Positions 8,917 to 18,212 of a stretch of 64,000 nt of DNA are shown in pieces. A model generated the notes under the pieces. It was not told the DNA's origin. It worked only from the letters and a program-made list of their open reading frames with translations, and searched no databases. The number at the start of each line of letters is the position of its first letter. Position 1 is the first letter of the stretch. This DNA is from SZUA-309 sp965230005 (GTDB taxonomy: Bacteria; Pseudomonadota; Gammaproteobacteria; Pseudomonadales; Azotimanducaceae), in contig OZ245934.1 in the NCBI GenBank assembly GCA_965230005.1, positions 248,001 through 312,000 of the forward strand, in the 5' to 3' direction. The position numbers and the translations under genes are program-made.

Positions 8917-10440
8917 ATGGGCACCGTGATCAGACAGGAAGACCTCATTCAGAGCGTGGCCGACGCGCTTCAGTTCATCTCGTACTACCACCCCACCGAT
9001 TTCATCCGCGCCATGCGCGAGGCCTGGGAGAAAGAGGAATCGCCGGCTGCCAAGGCAGCGCTCACTCAGGTGCTCGTAAATTCGCGCATGTGTGCCCTCG
9101 GCAAACGGCCGATCTGCCAGGACACGGGCATCGTCATCGCCTTCGTCGAGGTAGGCATGGACGTGCAGTGGGAAGCGGACATGTCCGTCGACGACATGAT
9201 CAATGAAGGGGTCCGGCGTGCCTACGGGCACCCGGACAACGTGCTGCGCGCCTCGGTGCTGAATGATCCCGACGGCACGCGCTCGAACACGAAGGACAAC
9301 ACGCCGGCGGTCATCCACTACAAGGTGGTCCCCGGTGACAAGGTGAGCGTCGAAGTGGCGGCGAAAGGCGGCGGCAGCGAAGCGAAGGCCAAGTTCGCCA
9401 TGCTCAATCCCTCGGATTCCATCGTCGACTGGGTGCTCTCGGTCGTGCCGACCATGGGCGCCGGGTGGTGTCCGCCCGGACTTCTCGGGGTCGGGATCGG
9501 CGGCACGCCGGAGAAAGCCATGGTGCTGGCGAAGGAATCCATGATGGATCCCATCGACATTCACGAGTTGAAAGCCCGCGGGCCCCAGAGTCATTCGGAA
9601 GAGCTGCGGCTCGAGCTCTTCGAGAAGGTCAACGCCCTCGGCATCGGCGCGCAGGGGCTCGGGGGGCTGACCACGCTCCTCGATGTGAAGGTGAAGGAAT
9701 ACCCGACGCACGCAGCCAACAAGCCCGTCGCAGTGATCCCGAACTGCGCCGCCACGCGCCACGTGCACTTCAGTCTCGATGGTTCCGGTCCGGCGGTGTT
9801 CGAGGCGCCGGATCTCTCCGAATGGCCGGAAATCGACTTCGATCTCGGCGCGGACGTTCGGCGGGTGAATCTCGACACGCTGACGCCCGAAGCGGTGGCG
9901 GAGTGGAAGACCGGTGAAACGCTGCTCCTTTCCGGAAAACTGCTCACAGGACGCGATGCTGCGCACAAGAAGCTCGTCGATCTCATCGAAAAAGGTGAAC
10001 CGCTCCCAGTCGATTTCACGAACCGCATCATCTACTACGTCGGCCCCGTCGATCCGGTGCGTGACGAAGTGATTGGCCCGGCAGGGCCGACCACGGCAAC
10101 GCGTATGGACAAGTTCACCCGCACCATGCTCGAAGAGACCGGCCTGATTGGCATGGTCGGCAAGGCCGAGCGCGGTGCCATCGCCATCGATGCAATCCGG
10201 GATAACAGAGCCGCCTACATGATTGCCGTCGGTGGCGCGGCCTACCTCGTCGCCAGAGCCATCACCAGCTCTAAGATCATCGCCTTCGAGGAACTCGGTA
10301 TGGAAGCCATTCACGAGTTCGAAGTGAAAGACATGCCCGTGACCGTCGCCGTGGATGCGAGCGGCGAATCGGTTCATCAACAGGGACCGAAGATCTGGTC
10401 GGCGAAGATCGCTGAACGGATCGAGGCGACCAATGTCTGA
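8917..10440 (+). CDS. fumA: Fumarate hydratase, class I (4Fe-4S)
   Basis: This enzyme interconverts fumarate and malate in the TCA cycle using an oxygen-sensitive 4Fe-4S cluster. Three Cys contexts typical of class I enzymes are seen: RPICQDTG, GWCPPGLLG and IPNCAATRH. The N-terminal alpha-subunit-like part and C-terminal beta-subunit-like part are fused in one chain, as in the two-domain enzymes of proteobacteria. The ATG at 8917 (MGTVIRQEDL) is preferred on family alignment; an in-frame ATG at 8863 would add 18 residues without a good ribosome site. The oxygen-labile cluster fits with the Fe-S enzyme KorAB elsewhere in the window. FumA and FumB cannot be told apart by sequence alone. Confidence 0.92.
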   Translation: MGTVIRQEDLIQSVADALQFISYYHPTDFIRAMREAWEKEESPAAKAALTQVLVNSRMCALGKRPICQDTGIVIAFVEVGMDVQWEADMSVDDMINEGVRRAYGHPDNVLRASVLNDPDGTRSNTKDNTPAVIHYKVVPGDKVSVEVAAKGGGSEAKAKFAMLNPSDSIVDWVLSVVPTMGAGWCPPGLLGVGIGGTPEKAMVLAKESMMDPIDIHELKARGPQSHSEELRLELFEKVNALGIGAQGLGGLTTLLDVKVKEYPTHAANKPVAVIPNCAATRHVHFSLDGSGPAVFEAPDLSEWPEIDFDLGADVRRVNLDTLTPEAVAEWKTGETLLLSGKLLTGRDAAHKKLVDLIEKGEPLPVDFTNRIIYYVGPVDPVRDEVIGPAGPTTATRMDKFTRTMLEETGLIGMVGKAERGAIAIDAIRDNRAAYMIAVGGAAYLVARAITSSKIIAFEELGMEAIHEFEVKDMPVTVAVDASGESVHQQGPKIWSAKIAERIEATNV

Positions 10441-10502
10441 AGGCTCAGGAAGCCCGGCTCGGGCCGCCACTCACGCAACGAGGACTCAGGAGGAGACCGT
10501 TC

Positions 10503-10538
10503 ATGAATGATGGCATGAATGATGGCATGAATGATGGA
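10503..10538 (+). repeat. 12-bp tandem repeat, three copies, at a gene start
   Basis: Units at 10503, 10515 and 10527 read ATGAATGATGGC, with the last base of the third changed to A. Each unit carries its own in-frame ATG, so the repeat supplies multiple possible start codons after one ribosome site (about 10488-10497). Copy-number change would keep frame because 12 is divisible by three. Confidence 0.9.
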
Positions 10539-11063
10539 GAGCACGATGGAACGAAGGGTGGCCGGCTCCGGCGCCGTGTCCGCGGCATGAACCGGAGAGA
10601 GAGCCTTATCGCCCTGGGCGCCCTCGTGGCTGGCACCGCACTGCCGGCCCGCGCACAGGTCATGCCCGTCGCCGCTGACACTTCGCCACTGATCTACATC
10701 ACACCTTTGCGTGCCAGTGGGGCGGAAAGCCGTTGCCAGGCCGAGGTCTGGTTCGTGCGCGAGGGCGGCGCGCTCTACGTGGTGACCGCGGCCGATGCCT
10801 GGCGTGCCGAAGCGGTCGGCAGAGGCCTGGCCCAGGCGCGGATCTGGGTGGGTGACGTGGGTGTCTGGGACGACGATGCCCGCTACAAGAAACTGCCGGT
10901 GGTCATGGGTTCGGCGTCCTATGAGACGGACGCTGCGGCTCATGCGGCGCTCCTCGAGAAATTCGGCGCGAAGTACTCCGGTGAGTGGGGCACCTGGGGG
11001 CCGCGTTTCCGGAAAGGCCTGGCCGATGGCTCACGGGTGATGCTGAAGTATCAGATCACCTGA
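10503..11063 (+). CDS. Tat-exported small protein, DUF2255-like, with MNDG repeats at N-terminus
   Basis: The ribosome site GGAGGAGAC ahead of 10503 supports this start, which makes the protein begin with three MNDG units encoded by a 12-bp tandem repeat. A twin-arginine signal follows (MNRRESLIALGALVAGTALPARAQ in two parts: an RR motif, then a hydrophobic stretch ending in ARA). The second ATG, just before NRRES, is an alternative start for a standard Tat signal. The mature domain (~130 aa) resembles the small split-barrel DUF2255-like family also suspected at 1319-1810. No catalytic residues can be named. It lies ~60 bp downstream of the fumarase gene on the same strand. Confidence 0.65.
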   Translation: MNDGMNDGMNDGEHDGTKGGRLRRRVRGMNRRESLIALGALVAGTALPARAQVMPVAADTSPLIYITPLRASGAESRCQAEVWFVREGGALYVVTAADAWRAEAVGRGLAQARIWVGDVGVWDDDARYKKLPVVMGSASYETDAAAHAALLEKFGAKYSGEWGTWGPRFRKGLADGSRVMLKYQIT

Positions 11064-11072
11064 CGGATCCGG

Positions 11073-12101
11073 TCAGCGCAGGGAGCGGGCGAGGTCCAGG
11101 AGCAGTCGGCGGGTGGCTTCGAAGTCGAGGCAGCCGTCGGTGATGCTCACGCCGTAGCGGAGGTTGCTACCGAGCTCCTGCCGGCCGCCCTCGAGGTGGC
11201 TTTCCAGCATGATGCCGCGAATTCCTTTGTTGCCGCTGTTCCGCTGCGCGACGACGTCTGCGGCGACCGCAGGCTGGCGATTTGGATCCTTGGCGCTGTT
11301 GGCGTGACTGCAATCGATCATGACCGTGTCCGGGAGGCCGGCGGCTCCGAGGAGTGCCTGAGCGGCGGCGATCGAGGTTGCATCGCAGTTCGGGGCGCTC
11401 CCCCCGCGAAGCACGAGATGGCAATCCGGGTTGCCGCCGGTTTCCAGAATGGCCGGCGCACCTTCCTTCGTCAGCGATGGAAACAGGTGCCGATGACTGG
11501 CGGCACGTATCGCGTCCACCGCCACCTGCACATCGCCGTCGGTCCGGTTCTTGAGTCCCACGGGCATGGACAGACCGGATGCCAGTTCCCGATGGATCTG
11601 GCTTTCAACGGTTCGCGCGCCAATGGCACCCCAGCTGATGAGATCCGTGTAGTACTGCCCGAAGGTGGTGTCGAGAAATTCGGTGGCAGCGGGAAGGCCG
11701 CGCTCGTTCACATCCAGCAGCACCTGGCGTGCCAGGCGCAGTCCCCGATTGATGCGATAGCTGCCGTCGAGATCGGGGTCGTTGATGAGACCTTTCCAGC
11801 CGACGACCGTTCGCGGCTTTTCGAAGTACACGCGCATGACACAGTAGAGCGCGTCCTTGACCGTTTCCGCGACGTCTTTCAGGCGCTCGGCGTAATCGAC
11901 GGCGGCTGCAGGATCATGAATTGAGCAGGGGCCGACCACCACGAGCAGACGCTGATCTTCACCGGAGAGGATCTGCCGGATCGTCTGCCGGGCATCGGTC
12001 ACGAGCTGGCTGCCGGCGGCGTCGAGGGGCAGTTCCTCTTCGAGGACGGCAGGCGAAATCAGCGGATGAGTGCCTGTGATTCTCAGGTTGTCGGTCTGCA
12101 T
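11073..12101 (-). CDS. 3-deoxy-7-phosphoheptulonate synthase (type I, AroF/G/H class)
   Basis: This enzyme joins phosphoenolpyruvate and erythrose 4-phosphate in the first step of aromatic amino acid synthesis. Type I-alpha features are clear: VVGPCSIHD, MRVYFEKPRTVVGWKGLINDP, the GARTVESQIHRELASGLSMPVGLKNRTDG block, and MIDCSHANS with the metal-binding His. The ATG at 12101 gives 342 aa, the usual length; the frame is open further upstream but that part is not conserved in character and overlaps the divergent gene. Allosteric specificity (Phe, Tyr or Trp) cannot be read with confidence, so no paralogue letter is given. Confidence 0.92.
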   Translation of the reverse strand: MQTDNLRITGTHPLISPAVLEEELPLDAAGSQLVTDARQTIRQILSGEDQRLLVVVGPCSIHDPAAAVDYAERLKDVAETVKDALYCVMRVYFEKPRTVVGWKGLINDPDLDGSYRINRGLRLARQVLLDVNERGLPAATEFLDTTFGQYYTDLISWGAIGARTVESQIHRELASGLSMPVGLKNRTDGDVQVAVDAIRAASHRHLFPSLTKEGAPAILETGGNPDCHLVLRGGSAPNCDATSIAAAQALLGAAGLPDTVMIDCSHANSAKDPNRQPAVAADVVAQRNSGNKGIRGIMLESHLEGGRQELGSNLRYGVSITDGCLDFEATRRLLLDLARSLR

Positions 12102-12189
12102 GGGGGCGCAGTTTAAGGCAGTCGCTGAGGAGGTTGCACCGTTCGCCGGCAGTTCCGAGAATGCAGCGAACTCCGTCGATGTGAACTCT

Positions 12190-15100
12190 ATGCCTTTCGG
12201 CCGTCTCCGCTTCCTCAGTCTCTCCCGCCTCTTTCTGTCGTTTGCGTTGTTGCTCTCCCCGTTCTCCGCCGCACTATCGCATGCGGCGGCGTCGCAGGCT
12301 GGTGAAAACGGAGCAGACAGGGAGCTGACCCTGGAGGCCGCCAGGGAGGTCACTTTCGACACGAGCGCGGTCACCTGGCTGTCTCTCGATGTGTCCCCGG
12401 ACGGTGAGACCTTCGTGATGGAGGTGCTCGGCGATCTCTATCTCCTGCCGGTCCAGGGTGGCACGGCGACGCCGCTGACCACGGGTATGGCTTACGACTC
12501 CCAGCCGCGCTTCTCTCCCGATGGTGAGCGGGTGGTTTTCGTTTCCGATCGGGATGGCAGCGAAAATCTCTGGACCATCGCCGTCGACGGCAGCGACCCC
12601 CGGCAGCTTACGCGCGAGAAAGCCAAGGTGGAGTTCGCCTCTCCGGACTTTTCTCACGATGGCAGCCATGTAGTCGTGTCGAGAACGACCTGGGGTCTCG
12701 GCACTTTCGAACTCTGGGCCTATCACGTTGATGGCGGCAAGGGAGTTCAGATCACCCAGGCGAAGCCCAACGGCAACTCCGATTGGACGAACCGGTTGAA
12801 CTCAATCGGTGCGGTCTACGGCCCGGACGGTCGTTATCTCTATTTTGCCCGCAAGACTGGCGGCTTCGGCTACAACCTGCGCTTTCCCCAATGGCAGATC
12901 GTGCGTCGGGACCTGCGCACCGGTGAAGAAGACCTTCTCACGCAGGCCCAGGGCAGCGCCTTCCGCCCGGTTCTCTCCCCGGACGGGCAGCAGCTCGTCT
13001 ATGCGACGCGCCATGAGCAGCAGACGGGGCTCAGAAGGCGCGATCTGCGCAGTGGTGAGGACAGCTGGCTCGTTTATCCGGTCGAACATGACGAGCAGGA
13101 GAGCCGCTTCACCCGGGATCTGCTCCCCGGTTACGCCTTTGCGCCCGACGGCAAGGCGCTCTACTTCCCGCGCGAGGGAGGCATCCGACGGCTGACCCTG
13201 GCAACGGGAGAGATCACGGAGATTCCCTTCACGGTTCCGGTGCAACAGAGCCTCGGTCCACGTCTCTATTTCCCGTACCGGCTCGGCCTCGGGCCGGTAA
13301 AGGCCCGCATGCTCATGGGTCCAGCGCTGTCTCCGGACGGCACGAAGCTGGCCTTCTCGAGTTTCATGCAGCTGCACCTCTATGATCTGGTAACGGGCGA
13401 GGTGCGCGCGCTGACGCCGGAAGCATCAGCTCTTGCGGGCGGTAAGGGTTTCCACCCGAGCTGGTCGCCGGATGGTCGGGAAATCGCCTACGTGAGCTGG
13501 TCGAGTCGTGGCGGACACGTCTGGCGCATCCGGGCGAACGGCCGCAGTCAGCCGCGGCAGGTCTCCGAGGAGCCCGGCTATTACTCGGATCCGGCCTGGT
13601 CTCCGGACGGAGATCGAGTTCTGGCGCTGCGCGCGTCCAGCTACGACCGGCTCTATCGGGAATTCGATTTCGGTGCGCCCATCGGCTCCGATCTCGTCTG
13701 GTTTCCACGCAACGGCGGTGCAGCAACGCTCATTGTTCCGAGCCGTGGCCATCAGGCGCCGCACTTCGGACCGGAAGCGGATCGTATCTACCTCTATCAG
13801 ACGGCGACGGGGCTGACGTCGCTGCGCTATGACGGCACGGATCGTCGCTCCCATCTCGCGGTCACCGGCGCAGGGATCTATTTCGCTGAAGAGGAGGTCG
13901 CGGCAAGTGACATCAGGCTCTCGCCGGATGGTCGGCATGCGCTGGTCCTCCATGCCAATCAGCTCTATCTGGTGCGGCTCCTGAATCCGAATCTGAGCAA
14001 CCTGCAGCTGAGCCTCGGCAACGCGAGTCTTCCCGTGAAGCGCCTGACGGACGTTGGCGCCGATTTCTTCGGCTGGGCCGAGGGCGGCCGGCAGCTTTTC
14101 TGGACCGTTGGTAATCAGCTCTACCGTCGCGCGCTGGCTTCGGTGTCTTTCAGCGATGACGAGGGCGCGCCGCCGGCCGGTGCTGATGACACGCCTGCAG
14201 AAGATTCTGACCCGGCCGGTGGTGCTGTGGCGGAAGAGGGTAATTCCGACGACGGCGCGGTGAGTGATGAGCCGGAGATTGCTGAAGCCCATGAAGCGGT
14301 TGAGAGCTATTCCGTAGACGTCTATCGGCCGCGCCATCATCCACGCGGCACCCTGGTGCTGACCGGTGGCACGGTGCTGACGATGGAAGAGGGGGCCGAG
14401 CCGCTGGCCGATGCGGTTGTCGTCATCGTTGATGACCGGATCAGCGCGGTGGGACCCGCCGATCGCGTTGCGATCCCAGTGGGCGCGGAGGTGGTCGATG
14501 TGAGCGGCCGCTTTCTGCTGCCCGGTTTCATCGATACACACGCACACTTCAGGCCGCTCCGGCGGATTCTCGACGATCAGAACTGGGCGTTCCTGGCGAA
14601 TCTGGCCTACGGTGTGACCACGGGGCTCGATGTGCAGCCGTCGACGACGGACATCATCGCTTATGAGGATCTCATCGATGCCGGCCTCATGGTCGGTCCG
14701 AGGGCGCTGTCCACGGGGCCCGGCATCTTCTCGAACAATGCGTTCCGTTCCGTGGCGCATGCCGAGGCTGTGCTGCGCCGCTACAAGGACCACTACGGCG
14801 TTCGCAACCTGAAGGCTTATCTCGCCGGTGACCGACAGCAGCGTCAGTACATCGTCGAAGCCGCCCGCGCCCTGAAACTCATGCCGACCACGGAAGGGGG
14901 GCTCGACATGAAGCTGAATATGACTCACGTGATCGACGGCTTCTCGGGCAACGAACACAACTTCCCCGTGCTCTCCCTCTACGAAGACGTGGTGCAGCTT
15001 GTTGCACAATCAGGCATCGCTTATACGCCGACACTGCTGGTGACCTATGGAGGCCCCTGGGCGGAAAACTACTTCTACACGCGGGAGTCACCGCATCGTG

Positions 15101-15591
15101 ACGAGAAGCTCCGCCGTTTCATGCCTGGTAATGCCATTGCGGGTCGAACGCTCAGAACGCAGTGGTTTCTGGAGGAAGAGTTCACCTTCCCGCAGGTCGC
15201 CGCCCAGGCGGGCAAGGTCATCCGTGCGGGCGGTCGGGTGGGTATCGGCGCCCACGGGCAGCTCCAGGGACTCGGCTACCACTGGGAACTCTGGGCCCTC
15301 GCGTCCGGGGGGCTGACACCGCTCGAGGTGCTCACGGCTGCCACCCGTCACGGGGCGGAGATGATCGGTATCGCCGAAGATGTCGGGACCCTCAGTCCCG
15401 GCAAGCTGGCGGACGTGCTGGTGCTCGAGGCGAACCCACTCGAGAACATCCGCAACACCAATACTCTGACGCAGGTGGTGAAGAACGGTGAGCTCTTCGA
15501 TGCGGCAACTATGGACAAACGCTGGCCGGAGCAGATCCCGCTGCCGGAGCAGTGGTGGTGGACTGCCGAGCCCTCAGAAAGTCGTCGCTGA
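12190..15591 (+). CDS. TolB-like beta-propeller fused to amidohydrolase, secreted
   Basis: The start at 12190 puts a signal peptide (FLSFALLLSPFSAALSHAAA) at the N-terminus. Residues ~60-650 contain many PD40/TolB-type blades with repeated SPDG motifs (for example FSPDGERVVFVSDRDG and WSPDGREIAYVSW). An acidic Asp/Glu/Ala linker leads to a C-terminal metal-dependent amidohydrolase: LPGFIDTHAHF (HxH), a Lys-containing segment, GIGAHGQ and LSPGKLADVLVLEANP. Such fusions are annotated as imidazolonepropionase-like hydrolases with unknown, probably peptide or cyclic amide, substrates. It is periplasmic or exported. It is divergent from the DAHP synthase gene with ~90 bp between starts. Confidence 0.88.
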   Translation: MPFGRLRFLSLSRLFLSFALLLSPFSAALSHAAASQAGENGADRELTLEAAREVTFDTSAVTWLSLDVSPDGETFVMEVLGDLYLLPVQGGTATPLTTGMAYDSQPRFSPDGERVVFVSDRDGSENLWTIAVDGSDPRQLTREKAKVEFASPDFSHDGSHVVVSRTTWGLGTFELWAYHVDGGKGVQITQAKPNGNSDWTNRLNSIGAVYGPDGRYLYFARKTGGFGYNLRFPQWQIVRRDLRTGEEDLLTQAQGSAFRPVLSPDGQQLVYATRHEQQTGLRRRDLRSGEDSWLVYPVEHDEQESRFTRDLLPGYAFAPDGKALYFPREGGIRRLTLATGEITEIPFTVPVQQSLGPRLYFPYRLGLGPVKARMLMGPALSPDGTKLAFSSFMQLHLYDLVTGEVRALTPEASALAGGKGFHPSWSPDGREIAYVSWSSRGGHVWRIRANGRSQPRQVSEEPGYYSDPAWSPDGDRVLALRASSYDRLYREFDFGAPIGSDLVWFPRNGGAATLIVPSRGHQAPHFGPEADRIYLYQTATGLTSLRYDGTDRRSHLAVTGAGIYFAEEEVAASDIRLSPDGRHALVLHANQLYLVRLLNPNLSNLQLSLGNASLPVKRLTDVGADFFGWAEGGRQLFWTVGNQLYRRALASVSFSDDEGAPPAGADDTPAEDSDPAGGAVAEEGNSDDGAVSDEPEIAEAHEAVESYSVDVYRPRHHPRGTLVLTGGTVLTMEEGAEPLADAVVVIVDDRISAVGPADRVAIPVGAEVVDVSGRFLLPGFIDTHAHFRPLRRILDDQNWAFLANLAYGVTTGLDVQPSTTDIIAYEDLIDAGLMVGPRALSTGPGIFSNNAFRSVAHAEAVLRRYKDHYGVRNLKAYLAGDRQQRQYIVEAARALKLMPTTEGGLDMKLNMTHVIDGFSGNEHNFPVLSLYEDVVQLVAQSGIAYTPTLLVTYGGPWAENYFYTRESPHRDEKLRRFMPGNAIAGRTLRTQWFLEEEFTFPQVAAQAGKVIRAGGRVGIGAHGQLQGLGYHWELWALASGGLTPLEVLTAATRHGAEMIGIAEDVGTLSPGKLADVLVLEANPLENIRNTNTLTQVVKNGELFDAATMDKRWPEQIPLPEQWWWTAEPSESRR

Positions 15592-15609
15592 TTCCACCAA
15601 CGGGAGCGG

Positions 15610-16023
15610 CTATTCGTCGTCGCCAACCTCGCCGACCTGTTCCTCGATCGCATCGAGAAAGAGGTCTCTGAGGGAAATCATGCCGAGGGTTTTGCCCTCT
15701 TTGACGACCGGCAGGTGACGGATGTGATGTTTCTTGGTCAACGCAATGCAGTGGCGGACCGTATCTTCCGGCGCCACCGTTATGACCTCGTTGGTCATCA
15801 CTTCGGACACCTTGGTTCTTTTCGAGGCGTGGATATCCAGAATCACTTTGCGCATGTAGTCCCGCTCGGAAAGGATGCCGACGAGGTAGTCCTCGATCTG
15901 CACGCAGACCGCGCCGACGTTTTTTTCGTTCATGAGCTTGAGTGCGTCGAACACGGACTCGAGCGGACCGATCCAGACGACTTCCTCTGCCTTTCGCTCG
16001 AGCAGATCAGCGACGAGATGCAT
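15610..16023 (-). CDS. Tandem CBS domain protein
   Basis: ATG at 16023 is preceded by GGGGAGG, giving 137 aa. Two CBS motifs fill the chain: one around VGAVCVQIEDYLVGILSERDY and a second around HHIRHLPVVKEGKTLGMISLRDL. Standalone CBS pairs bind adenine nucleotides and often act as energy sensors for partner proteins. The acidic C-terminal tail (EEQVGEVGDDE) is short. No partner is obvious next door: the gene converges with the propeller-amidohydrolase and follows another amidohydrolase on the same strand, with ~100 bp between. Confidence 0.9.
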   Translation of the reverse strand: MHLVADLLERKAEEVVWIGPLESVFDALKLMNEKNVGAVCVQIEDYLVGILSERDYMRKVILDIHASKRTKVSEVMTNEVITVAPEDTVRHCIALTKKHHIRHLPVVKEGKTLGMISLRDLFLDAIEEQVGEVGDDE

Positions 16024-16121
16024 AGAGCCTCCCCAGGTACTCCAAGCCCCGAAGTAAAGCAGTCTCGATGCGGACTGCCAACCCCGGCATGTAAGTGCTC
16101 TGCTGCTGCAGGCGGAGGCGA

Positions 16122-17138
16122 CTAGAGTCGATAGATTCGAGTGGCGGTTCCGGAGAACAGGGCATCCTGCTCCGTCGCAGAGAAGCGCGCGGCGATCTTC
16201 TTCATGGCGTTCCAGTAGACGTGGTAGGAGAGCGACCACTTGTCTACGGGGAAGTTGCTTTCGAACATGCAGCGATCGGGACCGAAGGCATCGATGGTGT
16301 GCAGGTAATAGTCCTGCTGCGCGGCGACGAGTTCATCGGAGCTTGCCGGCGTTTCCCTGGCGTTCCAGCCGAAACCGTTGTCCGGCATGGCCAGCCCGCC
16401 CAGCTTGGCGACGACGTTCGGGCAGTCGGCGATGGCAGTGATGTCTGCCTTCCACTGGGCGAATATCTCCGCCCGCTGATCCGCGTAGATCCCCACCCCC
16501 AGCGGTGTGCCGAAATGATCGAGCACCAGGGTCGTGTCGGGAATGGCCTTTGCCAGTTCCGCGAAAGCGCCGTTCTGATGGTGATAATGCCAGGTGTCGT
16601 AACTCAGCCCCCGGGCGCCGAGCGCCTGAACCCCGCGCCGGAAGTCCGTGCGGCCGTAGAGGCCTTCCGGCGCTCTTCCGGGAATCGTCAGTGCTTCCGG
16701 ATGCGGATCCCGAGCCCCCGCATGACGGATCCCGCGAAACAGGCCGTTCCCGGCAGCCTCGTGGGCATCCAGCACTTCGTCCAGATGCTCGTCGTCGGTC
16801 AGGTCCGCGTGCGCGACGATGGCGGAGATGACGGCTCGACCGCCTTGCCCGGACTGCGGATCCCCGGCGCTCTGCGCGGCGAGCTCGGCGACGAAGGCGG
16901 TTTCACCAACGGGTTTCAGATGCTCGGGTCCGCTCTCCCGGTATTCGGCCCGGCATTCGACAAACACGGTTTTCGTGATCCGATGTCCCGAGTTCGTATC
17001 GGCCCAGAGATCCTCGAGGAGGTAGTCGAAGCCCGGTCGGCGCCAGAGATGGTGATGTGGATCCACGATCTCTCGATTCGGGTCGATGATCGGTTCGATC
17101 ACCTGATCGAGCCATTCCTGCGTGCCGGGTTGTGTCAT
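16122..17138 (-). CDS. Amidohydrolase-2 family TIM-barrel hydrolase
   Basis: The 338-residue protein begins with DPHHHLWRRP, the HxH metal motif of amidohydrolase family 2 (ACMSD/2-pyrone-4,6-dicarboxylate hydrolase type). Further conserved blocks are FVECRAEY, FRGIRHAG, LVLDHFGTP (metal His) and CMFESNFPVDK (catalytic Asp). Family members hydrolyse or decarboxylate lactones and aromatic-derived acids. It has no signal peptide, so it is cytosolic. The substrate is unknown; the surrounding catabolic genes are consistent with degradation of a carbon source. Confidence 0.85.
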   Translation of the reverse strand: MTQPGTQEWLDQVIEPIIDPNREIVDPHHHLWRRPGFDYLLEDLWADTNSGHRITKTVFVECRAEYRESGPEHLKPVGETAFVAELAAQSAGDPQSGQGGRAVISAIVAHADLTDDEHLDEVLDAHEAAGNGLFRGIRHAGARDPHPEALTIPGRAPEGLYGRTDFRRGVQALGARGLSYDTWHYHHQNGAFAELAKAIPDTTLVLDHFGTPLGVGIYADQRAEIFAQWKADITAIADCPNVVAKLGGLAMPDNGFGWNARETPASSDELVAAQQDYYLHTIDAFGPDRCMFESNFPVDKWSLSYHVYWNAMKKIAARFSATEQDALFSGTATRIYRL

Positions 17139-17207
17139 GGGTGAGCTGCCTGCTGTGCCTGTGTGCTGAGATGATAGCGCGGCAGCGGGGTATGGGCTGC
17201 GATGACG

Positions 17208-18107
17208 TTACGGCTCGAGTGCTGCGGGGTTCTCACTGGCGCGCCGGCTGCGGATGCCCAGCGGTCCGGATTCGACGTAGTACTCGAGCACCTGATCGTT
17301 GCGCCGCACGGTGATCGGCACGCTGCCGCTGCTGCTGCTGGCAATCGCCATGATGTCTCGCGAGGAGTAAACGCGTTGATCGTTCATGCTGAGCAGCACA
17401 TCCCCGGCTTCCAGGCCCACCTGCTGGGCGGTGGAGGTCTGCAGAACGTCGGTGATGACGACACGATTGGCTCGGCCTGACGCGTAGAGATAACGGTCGT
17501 AGGCGTCTTCGCCGTACTCTTCACGCACGTAGTCCCGTGCGCTCGGTATCTCTGCCATGGCTTCCCGGAATTCGCTGGAATTCAATGTCCCGTCCCGCGC
17601 GGCTTCATAGCGCAGTTCGAGCCGGTCCAGGGCAATCTGATCCACGGCTGCGACGATGCTGGCCGCGTCCGTCGGATTGATGCCCGCCTCCAGCAGCCGT
17701 TCGAGATCCACGGTGCCGCGGCGCCGGTCTCGGGTACCGCCGTCTGCGATCTGCGCGGCCTCATCTCCTTCAGCCTCGGTGGGCCCGTCTTCACCGGGAA
17801 GTGGCGCCTCCGTCAAGGCGAAGGCGGTGAAGCCTTGCTCCGCCTTCAAGGCGGCCAGTTCCCGCTCCAGAGCGGCGGTCTTCCGACGCTGCTCGGCGAG
17901 GGCGCTTTCGAGGCGAGTGAGCACTTCGAGGAGGGCAGGATCCGTTTGCCCATCGGCGCTGAGTGCGGCGATCTGTTCGCTGGCAACGACGGAGTCCGGA
18001 CTGCCTGCTGACAGGACGGCGTAAGGACGCTCCGCCAGCCACCAGAGAATCCCGGCGCTCGTCATGCCCAGCAAGGCGGCGAGGCTTATTGATGCTTTCG
18101 GGTTCAT
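17208..18107 (-). CDS. Single-pass membrane protein with coiled coil and PDZ domain
   Basis: A hydrophobic N-terminal segment (residues ~7-24) can anchor the protein in the inner membrane with the rest in the periplasm. Residues ~60-92 are heptad-like (LTRLESALAEQRRKTAALERELAALK), suggesting a coiled coil. An acidic linker and a helical region follow. The last ~95 residues form a PDZ domain: VVITDVLQTSTAQQVGLEAGDVLLSMNDQ, split here only for naming, carries the typical GLEAGDVLLS loop. There is no protease domain, so it may be a scaffold or adaptor. The function is otherwise unknown. Confidence 0.8.
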   Translation of the reverse strand: MNPKASISLAALLGMTSAGILWWLAERPYAVLSAGSPDSVVASEQIAALSADGQTDPALLEVLTRLESALAEQRRKTAALERELAALKAEQGFTAFALTEAPLPGEDGPTEAEGDEAAQIADGGTRDRRRGTVDLERLLEAGINPTDAASIVAAVDQIALDRLELRYEAARDGTLNSSEFREAMAEIPSARDYVREEYGEDAYDRYLYASGRANRVVITDVLQTSTAQQVGLEAGDVLLSMNDQRVYSSRDIMAIASSSSGSVPITVRRNDQVLEYYVESGPLGIRSRRASENPAALEP

Positions 18108-18212
18108 AGAGGTATGAGGCTCGAGGTTTGTCTAAAGTTCCGTTGCCGGTAACCGGAACGCCTCCCTGCAGTATCATCGACGGCCCGGTGAACAGGAAGT
18201 GGAGAGAGAATC

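Noticed and set aside
8899..10470. A 523-residue open frame antisense to the fumarase gene
   Set aside because: It mirrors the codon structure of a GC-rich gene, is rich in His/Arg/Asp without domains, and the sense strand is a clear class I fumarase.
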